Notes: generated by a model from the letters alone, not told the origin. 64,000 nt of DNA from Ascarosepion bandense (GCA_037127315.1 JBBBDQ010000917.1:124001-188000), one strand, 5' to 3'. Positions 43,348-55,700 are shown, counted from the first letter of the stretch. Numbers and translations: made by a program.

Positions 43348-43636
43348 TCAGTCAGTCAGTTAAGTGCCATACGTGATACACGCTTGGGCGATCATATCTC
43401 GAAAGAGACATGACTGACTGGGCAGAAGATTATCCCGCAGTAGTTTGCCATTGCTTTCTGCGGTAGACTGGTTGCCGACCAAGGCTATAGAACCCAATCT
43501 GTCCTGCTATTTAACCCATAACTGGAAGGAAGAGACGGATTAATACCTTTCCCAAGGGTATTTGCGCGTAAGTGAATACAATGGATTCAACTGGAATTCG
43601 AACTCGGCTCCCCGGTTTCTCGTTCCGAGCCGTACG
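43348..43636 (-). mobile_element. tRNA-derived SINE
   Basis: Minus-strand copy: TGAC tail, TAAGTGCCATACGTGATACA, then CCTTTCCCAAGGGTATTTGC and a B box seen as GGAATTCGAACTC (43600). Ends at CGTTCCGAGCCG, so the A box end is short. Confidence 0.9.
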
Positions 43637-43644
43637 TGTGGCAA

Positions 43645-43825
43645 AAGTCACGTGTCTTCCGCTGTTGACGTCACACCCAAGCGTTTTCACACATTCATTC
43701 AGCGATAGGGAGTCGACAGGAAGGTGGCTTTTTCTTTTTTGTTTCGATAAAATCTGCCTACTGCCATATAACTCCTGCCGTCTCGTTATATAGAGATCAT
43801 GGGCCGAATGGAAGTATCTGTAAGT
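43645..43825 (+). promoter_or_regulatory. Promoter-like block and candidate first exon (copy C)
   Basis: Contains an E-box CACGTG (43649-43654), a full CRE-type TGACGTCA (43666-43673) and a TATATAG (43787-43793). An ATG in a good context follows (43799-43801), with a GTAAGTAAG splice donor at 43820. It could begin the untranslated or leader exon of the downstream UGT copy. That is inference: TATA lies very close to the ATG and no transcript evidence exists. Confidence 0.4.
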
Positions 43826-44629
43826 AAGACATTTTTCTCTTCATACTTTACGTATTTCTCCACTTGTTGAGAACAAGTGTTCGTTCATTAATTTTATGTC
43901 TCCGTCACGACTTACTGTCACGTGGAGCTCCATCTTATTTACTAACGCACGTGGGAATAAAAATAATATTTATTTCTTTACTTGGTAAAATCTGTCATAT
44001 TTCACAGATATAATGTTGAATATTAACAATATGGATCGGAATCTGACAAAATGAATAGTATAATTAAAGAACAATTAGGAAAAAAGTCTTGAATTTAACA
44101 TGTTTCTCTTTAAGAAGCTTCTTCAGAGATTAGACAGTATCTTGATTAAGGTATCGTGACACGTATCTGAACAACGAAGCCAGACCTCTTAGATTTTTTT
44201 AATCATTCGTTTTTAAATCTCTGAAGAAGCTTAAAGTGAAACACTTTTTTTACTTAATCTACTCATAACGTGAGAATTGTTTATCCGTCCTTGCATAAAA
44301 GAAAAACTATCCAAACGATTCACAACGTGACAGTGACTGTCAATTAACGAAATATGATTAACAAGCATGTATATTTTTTTTTTTTACGTCACGGTAAAAG
44401 TCGGAGCGGAAATGATGTTGTCAATGAATAAAAAAGCTAATTACCATTTCTGGATTTTTTTTTTTTTTTTTACGAGACTATTTTTACTCCGTCCACGTGT
44501 CTAGGCAGAGGTTGATTATAAAAACTATTTGTCCACTTCAGACGTCTTTTTTAACACTATTTTAACTTTTAAATTGACTATAGCAAAGTTAATTACAACT
44601 AATCTAGTAGATTAGAGAATTTCTGTTAT
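43826..44629. other. Upstream part of copy C, inverted match to 10050-10905
   Basis: Collinear with copy A on the opposite strand, including the inverted CTCTGAAG..GAAACA motif pair (44100-44250). Copy A has a (TA)n array that C lacks. No gene. Confidence 0.65.
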
Positions 44630-45290
44630 TTTGTGCTAATTTTAATAGCATCGTCTTTGTTAAATTTCAATATTTCCATGTGTCCACTTACTAGGATTAT
44701 TGAATAGGTAAACTTTATTAGACACATCTCTGCTACTCTTAGTCACGGTAGTAATAAATAGTAGCTACATGCAATTTTGGATAACAGTAACTAAGCTGAT
44801 GCATAAATGTTTTTCACAAAACTGTTCCTTGTATTTTACATTGTGTTGAATGTAACATTTTTCAACATGGCTGCCGTCTTTCTCAACCACTGAGTTGAGT
44901 TTGAATTTGGCGCACTTGACTGAAGACCATGCCTCCTACCACCTGTAGTTGATCTCTGCTCCTTCCACCATGACTTGTATAGAAAAGTAGTAAGCTTCTT
45001 CTTGAATCCAATTGAGTTCATGACTTTAATTAACTACATAGCAGCATAAGACTTAAATTTATAATATTTAATCCATTTTTTAAAAATGTATTCATATGGC
45101 TTTTCTCTAGTATTGTATACACTAATGGTATTTTTTTTCCAGATACATTTTCCTGCATTGCAGGATATTAAACCACCATGTGTGTAAAGAATTTTATGAT
45201 ACTAATTCACAAAATAAAATCATTACTATCCCATTTGGTTAAATTGTATAATTATTTTAAGCAAGCATTTGTATTCGGTGGTTGGTAATA
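44630..45290 (+). repeat. Dispersed repeat (copy C)
   Basis: Homologous to 8421-8960, 9395-10045 and 26815-27215, sharing CTGCTACTCTTAGTCACGGT, CAACATGGCTGCCGTCTTTC and TTTTCCTGCATTGCAGGATA. Confidence 0.75.
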
Positions 45291-45970
45291 GTGAAAAAGC
45301 AAATTCACTTCCAGTCAAGACCCTATAAATAAAAATAAAAATTTTGCAGACACCAACTTCCATGGTATTGATAATTTCCTGATGAAGACACATGCGTAGT
45401 CTCTACGAGAGACATATATTCCGAAATTTACATTCCGTTAAATAGCTACTTCAGCGAAAAAGTTCTCACTTCATCAGCAATGATCAAAAACAAAACTTTA
45501 TTAATTCAAATTTTATTTTACAAAACTTCACATAACAGGAAGGAGCTCAACATGGCAAAGATGTTAAAAAAAACGAAAAACGTGGGGTTTAAAAAAGAAA
45601 AAAGTTTAAAATTTGTGCTCCAGATATGAGACTTAAATTCATAACTTCACATTAGAAGACTTAGATTACTTACTGTACTATACTTATCTGCCCTTGGCAT
45701 TTTGTTAGTGTACGAATTGTTGACGAATTGCTTAGTCAGGAAATGTTTTGTTGATTAAATCCTTGTTAAGGAAAACCAGTCTTGTCAACTCATTTCACTT
45801 ACATCTGTATTAAAGAATCAAAAATTAAACATGTCACAGGAATTAGAAGATAACAGGAAGGAATAGTAGACAATATAATCTGTTAAAAATTTAACAAAAA
45901 AAATAAAAACCTAAATTTTGTTTAAATTGTAAATAGAAGTAAAATAAAATTGGGATATTATAATAGGTCT
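45291..45970. other. Inverted match to 7930-8420, no gene
   Basis: Includes CTGATGAAGACACATGCG and CGCTGAAGTAGCTATTTA-type stretches (on one strand or the other). About 125 bp at 45680-45805 is extra relative to A. Confidence 0.6.
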
Positions 45971-45974
45971 GAAA

Positions 45975-46345
45975 TTTTTTTTTTTTTTTTTTAATGGTAT
46001 CACTCGTGCAAGGTGGTAACGCCACTGATGTGCAGGGGGCTACGTAATAATGAAAAGATTGGAAAAGAGAAAGCCGGAAACCACATACTAGGGATGAGCC
46101 TCTACACCTGTTCAATAGACGTGGGTGGAGTGTGAACCGGGCGATAGTTTAGTCAATCTCCTGCAATTGAAAAATAAGTGAGAAGATTGGAAAAGAGCCA
46201 ATCTTCTCCCTTTTTTTTATTTTTCAATTGGAGTAGATAGTCTAAACTATCGCCCGGTTCACACTCCATTCACATCTATTGAACAGGTGAAGAGGCTCAT
46301 CCCTTGTTTCCTATTCAAATAATATATATAAGTATGTATACTTAA

Positions 46346-46385
<40 letters not shown>

Positions 46386-46640
46386 TCATATTCACTTTTC
46401 CAATCTTCTCACTTTGGTTTTTTTTTGGGGGGGGGTTCAATTGGAGTAGATAGATCTATCTATGGACCGGTTCACACTCCCCCCCCCCCCCATGTCTATT
46501 GAACAGGTTCAAAGGCTCATCCCTTGTTCCCGGTTTAGGATGTGGTTTCCAGCTTTATCTTTTCCAATCTTTTCACTATTAAGTACCCCCTGCACATCAG
46601 TGGGGTTACCACCTTGCTTGGGGTGATACCATTAAGGGCA
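45975..46640. repeat. Inverted cluster of LINE-tail fragments with (CA)n
   Basis: 45980-46145 and 46190-46305 form a long palindrome: GGAGTGTGAACCGGGCGATA pairs with TATCGCCCGGTTCACACTCC. A third piece (46410-46640) runs in the second orientation and ends CACATCAGTGGGGTTACCAC. A (CA)n tract lies at 46348-46384, with poly-G and poly-C runs nearby. Confidence 0.8.
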
Positions 46641-46855
46641 AATACTATTGTCAACAAGTCAAATGGAGAGAAAGTTCTAATGCCTGATGCTTGGTTTAGT
46701 AAAGGAAATGGTGGGGGAATATTGGCTATTATAGGGTTAAGCTAAAGGAATTTTAGTAATTTCCCTTATGGTAGTGGGAGGCATGTGGCTTGACTCGTGG
46801 GTTCTTAGGGGTGGGTAAGAGGAAATGGTAACTGCTTAGCCAAATTTAAAAAAAA
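46640..46855 (-). repeat. Dispersed ~300-bp repeat
   Basis: Minus-strand match to 7255-7555 and 17545-17862 (GGAGGCATGTGGCTTGACTC, TTGGCTATTATAGGGTTAAG). It lacks the (AT)n end. Confidence 0.75.
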
Positions 46856-46880
46856 GAAAAGGGAGGTAGGAGATGGCAAT

Positions 46881-49003
46881 TCTTCTATGTGCCCTGTCCC
46901 TTCAGGATGTAGGTGATCATGGTTCTTCAAGTCTCCCTATCCCTTGTGGCCCTTAGTATGTTTGTTCCTGTTACTCCTGGCAACCCTGTTCCATCATCCA
47001 CCTGACCAAGCCCTTAAAAAATGTTATCCTCTGCCTTCCTCTCTCTCTTTCCTTCTATCTGGCCAGTCAGTATCAGGTTCTCCAGGCTCTCCTTCCTCAT
47101 TGCCTGTCCCAGGAACTACAGTTGTCTCTTCCTGATGCTCAGTATTAATTTCCTTTTGGTTGACATTCTTTCCAACATCTCATCGTTGCTTGCATGCTCA
47201 GTCCACGATATTCGCAGCATCCTTCTGTAGAACCACATTTCCGCTGCTTCCAGTTTTGTCCTCATTTTCGATGATATTGTCCAGCATTCACTGCCGTATT
47301 GAAGACCTGACATCACATAGCAATCCAGCATTCTTTTCTTTGTTTCTAGTGAAATTTTCCTGTGTGTTAGTATTTTGCATAACTTATGGAACACCTCCTT
47401 TGTTATGCCAGTTCGCCTTCGGATCTCTGTGTCACACTTTCCATCTCCACTTAGAACACTTCCTAGGTATTTAAATTTTTGTACTTGCTTGATTCTGGTA
47501 TCCCCTACATATATTTGGCATTTTGGGTTGCACTTTTTGCTGATGACCATGCATTCAGTTTTCTTTTGTAGTCTTTTTTGTCACTCTCCACCGCTAACTT
47601 CTGTAGGTCTTGTAGCTTCCTTTCCGTGTCTGCAATCAGCACTGTATCATCTGCATACCTTATGTTGTTCAAGTTGTGGCCTCCAATAACAAATCCTGGG
47701 ATGTCGTCTAGGGTCCTCAAAATATTCTCGCTTGAAACGACACATCCTTGTCTCATGCCTCTTTCTATCTTTGTAAATCTACTGAGATCGTTACCTGTTC
47801 GTATGCAGGCCGTTTGCTGCCAGTAGAGATTCTTAATTACTCTTATTTCTTTGCCGAAAATATCGAGGCTGCCTAGCATCTCCATCAATTCCTTGTGTCG
47901 TATCTTGTCGAATGCCTTTGCATAGTCGATGAAACATAGGTACATGTCTCTCTTCATTTGTAATGCCCTTTCGGAGAGCATCCTAATCATGAATATGGCG
48001 TTCCTTGTTCCAGTATCTTTGAAAAACCCGCACTGTTCCTGCCCTATCTCTGGCCTGATTCTACTTCTTGCTCTATTCATCAGCATTCTGACAATCAGTT
48101 TTGTGATGTGACTCATTAAGCTGATAGTTCTATGTAGTTCACACTCGTTTGCACCTGGTTTCTTCAGCAGTGCTATAAATATCAACTTGCATAGGTTGTC
48201 TGGTATTATTCCACTGCTATAAATTTCATTTATTATGTCGGTAATTTTTTCTATGCTATATTCTTCTAAGGCTATCAGCAGCTCTATCACTATGCCGTCT
48301 GGACCAGGTGCTTTGTTTCTGTTCAGTTTGGCCATTGCAGCTTCCACTTCGGATCTTAGTTTTTTTCGGTCCATCCACCTCCTTGTGTATTCTCGGTTGT
48401 TCTCTCTTGTCGCAAAAAAAGATCCTTTATATACTCTTCCCATCGCTGGAGTATTTCCTTTCTCCCCAATATGATTGTTCCATCCTTGGATTTTATGCAT
48501 CCTGTTGAGGAACAGTTTTTTTTTTGTCCTGTCAGTTCTCTTATCTCTTTATGCATCTCTGCTTTATTGGTCCAGCTCAGCTCCTCTACTTCTGCGCATT
48601 TGTTGTTGAGCCATTCCTCTTTAGCTTGTCTGCATTTGTTCCTTATCTCCCTGTGAAGTTTCTTGTACTCTGTTCCATGTCTTGGCATTATTTTTTGTCT
48701 CCTTTGCATCATGTGAAGAATCTCTTCGGTCATTCACTCATTTTTTCTTCTGCGTCTGATTTCCTTTAGGCCGATGTTGTTCACTGAGGTCACCATCGCT
48801 TCCTTTAGTGAATTCCATTTTGAGTGCCCTTTTCCAATTTGTTCTTCATATTTCTTTCTCATGCTGTTATTGTATTCTTTCTGCAGGGCGAGGTCATTCA
48901 CAAGTGTGTCGTATTGCAGCCTTGGTGATGTGCTGGGCTTCTTCAGTCTTTGGAGTTTCACCCTTAGTTTTCAGATGACTGGGACCTGGTCACATCCGCA
49001 AAT
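46881..49003 (-). mobile_element. RTE-like LINE insertion, 5' truncated and frameshifted
   Basis: Order on the - strand: the end of the endonuclease domain and linker (RVKLQRLKKPSTSP near 48960), a coiled linker (KYEEQIGKGHSKW), then reverse transcriptase with NRNKAPGPDGI, motif A FIDYAKAFD (about 47910-47935) and the YADD active site (47646-47657). It continues FKYLGSVLSGDGKCDTEIRR, ISLETKKRMLDCYVMSGLQY and EAAEMWFYRRMLRISW. At least two frameshifts (near 47550 and 48400) occur, and roughly ten residues are lost after GMRQGCVVS, so it is dead. In A and B the target flanks GATGGCAATTAA and TGCATTTAAACTTT are adjacent, so this insertion is specific to C. Confidence 0.92.
47116..48961 (-). pseudogene. 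Broken endonuclease-reverse transcriptase ORF
   Basis: Coding remnant of the LINE above, held in four frames: 48734-48961, 48356-48733, 47505-48500 and 47116-47550. The catalytic Asp residues of RT motifs A and C are intact, but the protein is not translatable as one unit. The clade is called RTE-like from the FKYLGS..EMWFYRRMLRISW tail; a related clade is possible. Confidence 0.88.
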
Positions 49004-49040
49004 GTTGCATTTAAACTTTCAGGGATTGTAACCATCAGGT

Positions 49041-49272
49041 ATGTGCATTGTGGTGCAGTGGATATCAACTCTGAACAACAAATCCGGGAATTTGAACCGA
49101 GTATTAATCCATCTCTTCCCTCTTCCAATTATGGGTTAAAAAATAAGACAGACTGGGTTCTATAGTCTTGGCTGGCAACCTACTGTGGAATAATCTTTTG
49201 CACAGTCAGTCATGTCTCTTACGAGACATGATGGCCCAAGCGTGTATCACGTATGGCATTTAACTGACTGAC
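49041..49272 (+). mobile_element. tRNA-derived SINE (copy C)
   Basis: Counterpart of 27360-27638: A box GTGGTGCAGTGG; the B box region and following ~50 bp are deleted; the body continues to GGCATTTAACTGACTGACC. Flanks ACCATCAGG and ACCTATCATGG fit a decayed target duplication. Confidence 0.88.
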
Positions 49273-49589
49273 CTATCATGGAAACATATATACAGAAGTG
49301 AGTTTCACAGGCGGAAAGTGTGAGAGAACAAAATGCTAGTGTAGAAAGTGACATTATTAATAGTCCATTATCAAAATTACTTGTGCATGCAGATTGTTGT
49401 AGATAAGCTAACACCTCTCTAGCACTCTCAAGAGTGAAATGGTGTGTGGACTGAGGTAGCTATAAAAATAAAGACTAATAGCAATTGAAGAATTCAATGT
49501 TATTGACAATTTATCAGACTGTCCTCTCTTTGATTCTAAAACAACTTGACCTCTCCTCTCTTCGACTGTTTCTTCTTCTCTTTTCTGGT
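49273..49589. other. LINE-tail remnant and flank, no gene
   Basis: 49275-49345 continues the reverse-transcriptase tail on the - strand (TTTCACAGGCGGAAAGTGTG). The rest matches 28380-28560 of B. Confidence 0.6.
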
Positions 49590-50290
49590 ATTTCTATGAT
49601 TTCTATTCATATTCCTTAGCACACTTTCATGAAAACTATCAATTTACCATGAATTTTCAAAGTTAACTAGATACTCTCATAACAGTTATAAAAAAAAACA
49701 ATTTTAAATAATTTTTTAGAGTAAACTATTCCCTCTTAACTTTGATGAAAAAAAATTAAATTAACTATGAGTTTTCATAGCAAACTAGACAACTGATTAA
49801 CCTTTATGAAAAAATAAATCAATTTACAACTTTCATAATGAACTAGACTTTCTATTAAACTTTATGAATGAAAACCAAATTATAACAAATTTTCAAAGTA
49901 AACCATATTTTCTATTAAACTTTATGAAAAAAAAATCAATTAATAAAGAAATTTCATAGCAAATTACATTTACCTCTCCTAAATTTGATGAAAAAAATTA
50001 AAATCAATTTACAATGAATTTTCACAATAAAGTATCCCCTTGTTTAACTTTCGTGAAAAAAAAAAAGAAAACTTTGCAATGAATTTACATACTAAACTAC
50101 ACTATGAATTAAAGTTCAGAAAAAAAAATAATTACAATGAATTTTTCTTGTAAACTCAACCCCGTCTTAATTTTAATGAAAAAAAAAAATCAGTTTTTAA
50201 TGAATTGTCATCATAAACTATACTCTTATTTTTAAGGAAGAAAAATCAATCTATTAACAATAAATTTTCATAGCAAAGTAGATGTATTAA
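49590..50290 (+). repeat. ~60-bp imperfect tandem repeat (copy C)
   Basis: About eleven diverged units with TTTATGAAAAAA, ATTTACAATGAATTTTCA and ARACTA blocks. Counterpart of 5330-5885, nearly absent in B. Confidence 0.75.
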
Positions 50291-50439
50291 TTTTTGGTGT
50301 TCATCACATCATGAAGATAATATTCTTCTCATACAGCTTTTTATTCACTCCAGGGTCATTTTTTTGTTTCTTTTTAAATGAATTTGTTGTTGACTTAGTC
50401 ATCAGCTGATGAATGTAGCTTAATTATGCAAACTGGTCC

Positions 50440-51064
50440 AATTTAAATTTCACTAACCAAGTATTAAATGACATGGAGTGATTACACCAAATCATATTGT
50501 TGCATCTACTGCTAAAAAAGTTCACTTTTGTTGTACCAGAAAGTGTTTTTGATTGGAATCCATGTTTTCATAATTATAAATCTACCCTCGGCCATGCATT
50601 AAATATTAGTGCCATATCGTGTCCAGTGTTCCTATTAAATATCTCAAGACTGTAAAGAAAATACAAAGAATTGTTTCTAATTTAATCAGTCCTAACCTTG
50701 TCTTTTCCATAAATAGTTTTATGGAAATCATTGTAAGCTTAACTGCTTGACTGCAGAAATTTAAGCATGCTTCTAGATTGGCAACTAAGTCCCGTCTTTA
50801 TACTGTTAAACTAGCTAGTTATCATTTGCTCTTGTCTAATAGTTTAATTTCTCACAATTCTCACCTGTGAAACTCCTTTCCAATTTCTTGCTTCCTTGCC
50901 AACTACAAACTTCAAAAATTTAAATGCAATACCAATTGCTATCTATTTTCCTGAACCATCTTGTTTTATTGTTCTTTCTCCTCCTCGTTTTCTTTCACAC
51001 CCAATAACCCCCTTCAATCTTAGTGGCATTAAATCCTTGCTTGGCGTTTAATTGATTAAAAAGA
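50440..51064 (+). mobile_element. LINE 3' end, CR1/Jockey-like (copy C)
   Basis: Collinear with 28790-29395 and (inverted) 4575-5170. The decayed reverse-transcriptase tail ends with AGTGGCATTAAATCCTTGCT and GATTAAAAAG. Confidence 0.7.
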
Positions 51065-51239
51065 TTAAAGAAATTAGACCAATAATCCAGGTGATCATCA
51101 CATAAATTCAATTCTACAAGTGTTATCCCATTGTCAGGTATATTGACATAATGCTTCACTATTGCTATATCATGATATTTGAGAAAGTGATTAAGTAACC
51201 CAATTGTCTGCAAATAGCTGCCTAGACATTAATGGCAGT

Positions 51240-51745
51240 AAGCTGTTACTACTATTGTTAACCTTGAAAAATTACATTATTTGCACTGTTCAGACTGTTG
51301 TTCTCATCTTTATTGCTATGTTTATGAATGACATTTTGGTTCATCAGTATGCTCTGGTCTTCTTCAGGTGCTGGGTATTTTGAATGGAAACCTTTATTTC
51401 AATTACTGGGTTATATCATTCTCATTCCGTGTGGATGGCACTTCTGGTAGCCATGTAGTTATTTATTCAACACTGCTGCGGCCTGGTATTGAACTCACCA
51501 TACCTACGGCAAAGTCACTGGAACTAACCAATGTCTATATCCACTGTGCCATGAGTTTTGAATTCCAGACCCGGTTAAAGCAGTGGTGAGCCCATGACTT
51601 AGAGGTCAAAATAAAGGGTTCAATTCAAAATTTCTAGCACCTGATGATGACTAGAGTGTACAACGGACAAAACATCACAAAAATAGGAATAAAGATAAGG
51701 ACAACAGTCCAAACAATGTAAATACTATTATATTCCAGAAATAAT
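51240..51745. repeat. Foldback repeat with tRNA-like centre (copy C)
   Basis: Counterpart of 29583-30100. Arms 51240-51405 (-) and 51600-51745 (+). The centre has ATTGAACTCACCATACC, the reverse of a B-box-like segment. Confidence 0.6.
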
Positions 51746-52370
51746 AATTAGATTAATATTGAAAAATTTGAGTTTTCTAACAAACTTAGGAAAAGCAGTA
51801 GCAAAATGCAAATTAATGAAATTCATTTTTTTTTTTTTTTTTTTTTTTTTAATAACATTTTTTGACTTTAGTCTTATGAGTTTCATTAATCTGGTTTTTG
51901 TAATTCAGTCTCTCACTCTTGCATTAATACGTGTTTACACTGTTCCATTCTCTTTATGAGAGACCACTTCTCTTCACTAAAACAAATTAAAGTGAATAAA
52001 ATCTAAACTTAAATAATTCCTATTATCAGCTAAAATAAGTAAAGCAGAAAATTGTTTTTACTATTAAATAAATATACACTTGGAACTTTGTGCACATTCA
52101 ATATATATAATCTAGAAGTCATTAGTATTTACTAATTTGTTATCAAACAATGAATTCTAACATTTTGATGACTGTCAAAATTGAATGCATTGTATATCTT
52201 GACATTTTGTTTTTATTAATGATCTGCACTTGTGTGTTTTACACATGATGGGAAGAAAGATTGAATTTATTTACAGACCAGTCTGGTTAATATATGCTGC
52301 ATTTATTATAGAATTTTGACTTTATTTTAGCATTATTTTGCTATTTTCTAATTTGTTTTTTCTTTTACAG
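51746..52370 (+). other. Intron-like flank upstream of UGT relic C
   Basis: Collinear with B and A, without the LINE that B carries. Contains a long T run (51826-51850) and ends in TTTTTTCTTTTACAG. Confidence 0.7.
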
Positions 52371-52747
52371 GTGTAAAAGAAGCAATCATGATGAAAATTT
52401 TCCCTCAAGTACAATTTGGAATCCACGCTTTTGCCTTGTACCATCTGGCTAGTACTGACAAAATTCCTCATTGTCACTTCCTTTATTTTGGTCACTTAAA
52501 CCCAATGGCCAAAAGTGGCTGTAGAAGTGTTAAGCGTTGGCCACTCTAGATTTATCACAATTCCAGAGATGTATCATTCAAATTTCAAGACTATGAAAAA
52601 TGGAGTCAATTTCCTGGATGTTGAGCAATTCCCAGAAATGGCTGCTTTTGACAAAATTTGTCTGAAGTTATTTTCATTTGAAGATGAAATTTCTGAGCAG
52701 GAAACATTTCAGGCCTTACACTTTGTGTGTGATCAATATCTTTTTGA
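52371..52747 (+). pseudogene. UDP-glycosyltransferase relic C (5' part only)
   Basis: The exon begins at 52371 and the double ATG at 52388. An extra A in 52511-52514 shifts the frame and TAG at 52547-52549 ends it after 53 codons. In the other frame FITIPEMYHSNFKTMKNGVN and FPEMAAFDKICLKLFSFEDE show the origin. UGT homology stops at about 52740 after DQYLF, where 123-bp satellite sequence takes over. The frameshift, stop and junction are shared with relic A. Non-functional. Confidence 0.93.
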
Positions 52748-55700
52748 GTTAGACAGTTTTCTGACTGCCTGTGATTATGTGACTTGTGGGACTGATGGAG
52801 GTGGGGGGGGGGTAACTTATGTAAATAATGCAACTGATTGATTAGGTAAAATGTGTGACCGGTGAATTTATATTTATTGACTGTGATAAGTTAGTTCTCT
52901 TACTGGCTGTAATGACTGTGATATGTAAATAATGCAACTGACTGATGGCAGGGAATTTATTTGATTAGGTAAAATGTGTGACTGGTGAATTTATATTTAT
53001 TGACTGTGATAAGTTAGTTCTCTTACTGGCTGTAATGACTGTGATATGTAAATAATGCAACTGACTGATGGCAGGGAATTTATTTGATTAGGCAAAATGT
53101 GTGACCGGTTATTTTATATTTTTTGACTGTGATAAGTTAGTTCTCTTACTGGCTGTAATGACTGTGATATGTAAATAATGCAACTGACTGATGGCAGGGA
53201 ATTTATTTGATGAGGTAAAATGTGTGACCGGTGAATTTATATTTATTGACTGTGATAAGTTAGTTCTCTTACTGGCTGTAATGACTGTGATATGTAAATA
53301 ATGCAACTGAGTGATGGCAGGGAATTTATTTGATTAGGTAAAATGTGTGACCGGTGAATTTATATTTATTGACTGTGATAAGTTAGTTCTCTTACTGGCT
53401 GTAATGACTGTGATATGTAATTAATGCAACTGACTGTTGGCAGGGAATTTATTTGATTAGGTAAAATGTGTGACCAGTGAATTTATATTTATTGACTGTG
53501 ATAAGTTAGTTCTCTTACTGGCTGTAATGACTGTGATATGTAAGTAATGCAACTGACTGATGGCAGGGAATTTATTTGATTAGGTAAAATGTGTGACCGG
53601 TGAATTTATATTTATTGACTGTGATAAGTTAGTTCTCTTACTGGCTGTAATGATTGTGATATGTAAATAATGCAACTGAGTGATGGCAGGGAATTTATTT
53701 GATTAGGTAAAATGTGTGACCGGTGAATTCATATTTATTGACTGTGATAAGTTAGTTCTCTTACTGGCTGTAATGACTGTGATATGTAAATAATGCAACT
53801 GACTGATGGCAGGGAATTTATTTGATGAGGTAAAATGTGTGACCGGTGAATTTATATTTATTGACTGTGATAAGTTAGTTCTCTTACTGGCTGTAATGAC
53901 TGTGATATGTAAATAATGCAACTGACTGATGGCAGGGAATTTATTTGATTAGGTAAAATGTGTGACCGGTGAATTTATATTTATTGACTGTGATAAGTTA
54001 ATTCTCTTACTGGCTGTAATGACTGTGATATGTAAGTAATCCAACTGACTGATGGCAGGGAATTTATTTGATTAGGTAAAATGTGTGACCGGTGAATTTA
54101 TATTTATTGACTGTGATAAGTTAGTTCTCTTACTGGCTGTAATGATTGTGATATGTAAATAATGCAACTGACTGTTGGCAGGGAATTTATTTGATTAGGT
54201 AAAATGTGTGACCGGTGAATTTATATTTATTGACTGTGATAAGTTAGTTCTCTTACTGGCTGTAATGACTGTGATATGTAAATAATGCAACTGACTGATG
54301 GCAGGGAATTTATTTGATGAGGTAAAATGTGTGACCGGTGAATTTATATTTATTGACTGTGATAAGTTAGTTCTCTTACTGGCTGTAATGACTGTGATAT
54401 GTAAATAATGCAACTGACTGTTGGCAGGGAATTTATTTGATTAGGTAAAATGTGTGATCGGTGAATTTATATTTATTGACTGTGATAAGTTAGTTCTCTT
54501 ACTGGCTGTAATGACTGTGATATGTAAATAATGCAACTGACTGATGGCAGGGAATTTATTTGATAAGGTAAAATGTGTGACCGGTGAATTTATATTTATT
54601 GACTGTGATAAGTTAGTTCTCTTACTGGCTGTAATGACTGTGATATGTAAATAATGCAACTGACTGTTGGCAGGGAATTTATTTGATTAGGTAAAATGTG
54701 TGACCAGTGAATTTATATTTATTGACTGTGGTAAGTTAGTTCTCTTACTGGCTGTACTGACTGTGATATGTAAATAATGCAACTGACTGTTGGCAGGGAA
54801 TTTATTTGATTAGGTAAAATGTGTGACCGGTGAATTTATATTTATTGACTGTGATAAGTTAGTTCTCTTACTGGCTGTAATGACTGTGATATGTAAATAA
54901 TGCAACTGACTGATGGCAGGGAATTTATTTGATTAGGTAAAATGTGTGACCGGTGAATTTATATTTATTGACTGTGATAAGTTAGTTCTCTTACTGGCTG
55001 TACTGACTGTGATATGTAAATAATGCAACTGACTGTTGGCAGGGAATTTATTTGATTAGGTAAAATGTGTGACCGGTGAATTTATATTTATTGACTGTGA
55101 TAAGTTAGTTCTCTTACTGGCTGTAATGACTGTGATATGTAAATAATGCAACTGACTGATGGCAGGGAATTTATTTGATTAGGTAAAATGTGTGACTGGT
55201 GAATTTATATTTATTGACTGTGATAAGTTAGTTCTCTTACTGGCTGTAATGACTGTGATATGTAAATAATGCAACTGACTGATGGCAGGGAATTTATTTG
55301 ATTAGGTAAAATGTGTGACCGGTTATTTTATATTTTTTGACTGTGATAAGTTAGTTCTCTTACTGGCTGTAATGACTGTGATATGTAAATAATGCAACTG
55401 ACTGTTGGCAGGGAATTTATTTGATTAGGTAAAATGTGTGACCGGTGAATTTATATTTATTGACTGTGATAAGTTAGTTCTCTTACTGGCTGTAATGACT
55501 GTGATATGTAAATAATGCAACTGACTGATGGCAGGGAATTTATTTGATTAGGTAAAATGTGTGACCGGTGAATTTATATTTATTGACTGTGATAAGTTAG
55601 TTCTCTTACTGGCTGTAATGACTGTGATATGTAAATAATGCAACTGACTGATGGCAGGGAATTTATTTGATTAGGTAAAATGTGTGACCGGTGAATTTAT

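Noticed and set aside
47160..48769. Several + strand frames of 60-104 codons
   Set aside because: They are antisense shadows of the LINE reverse transcriptase, with no motif of their own.
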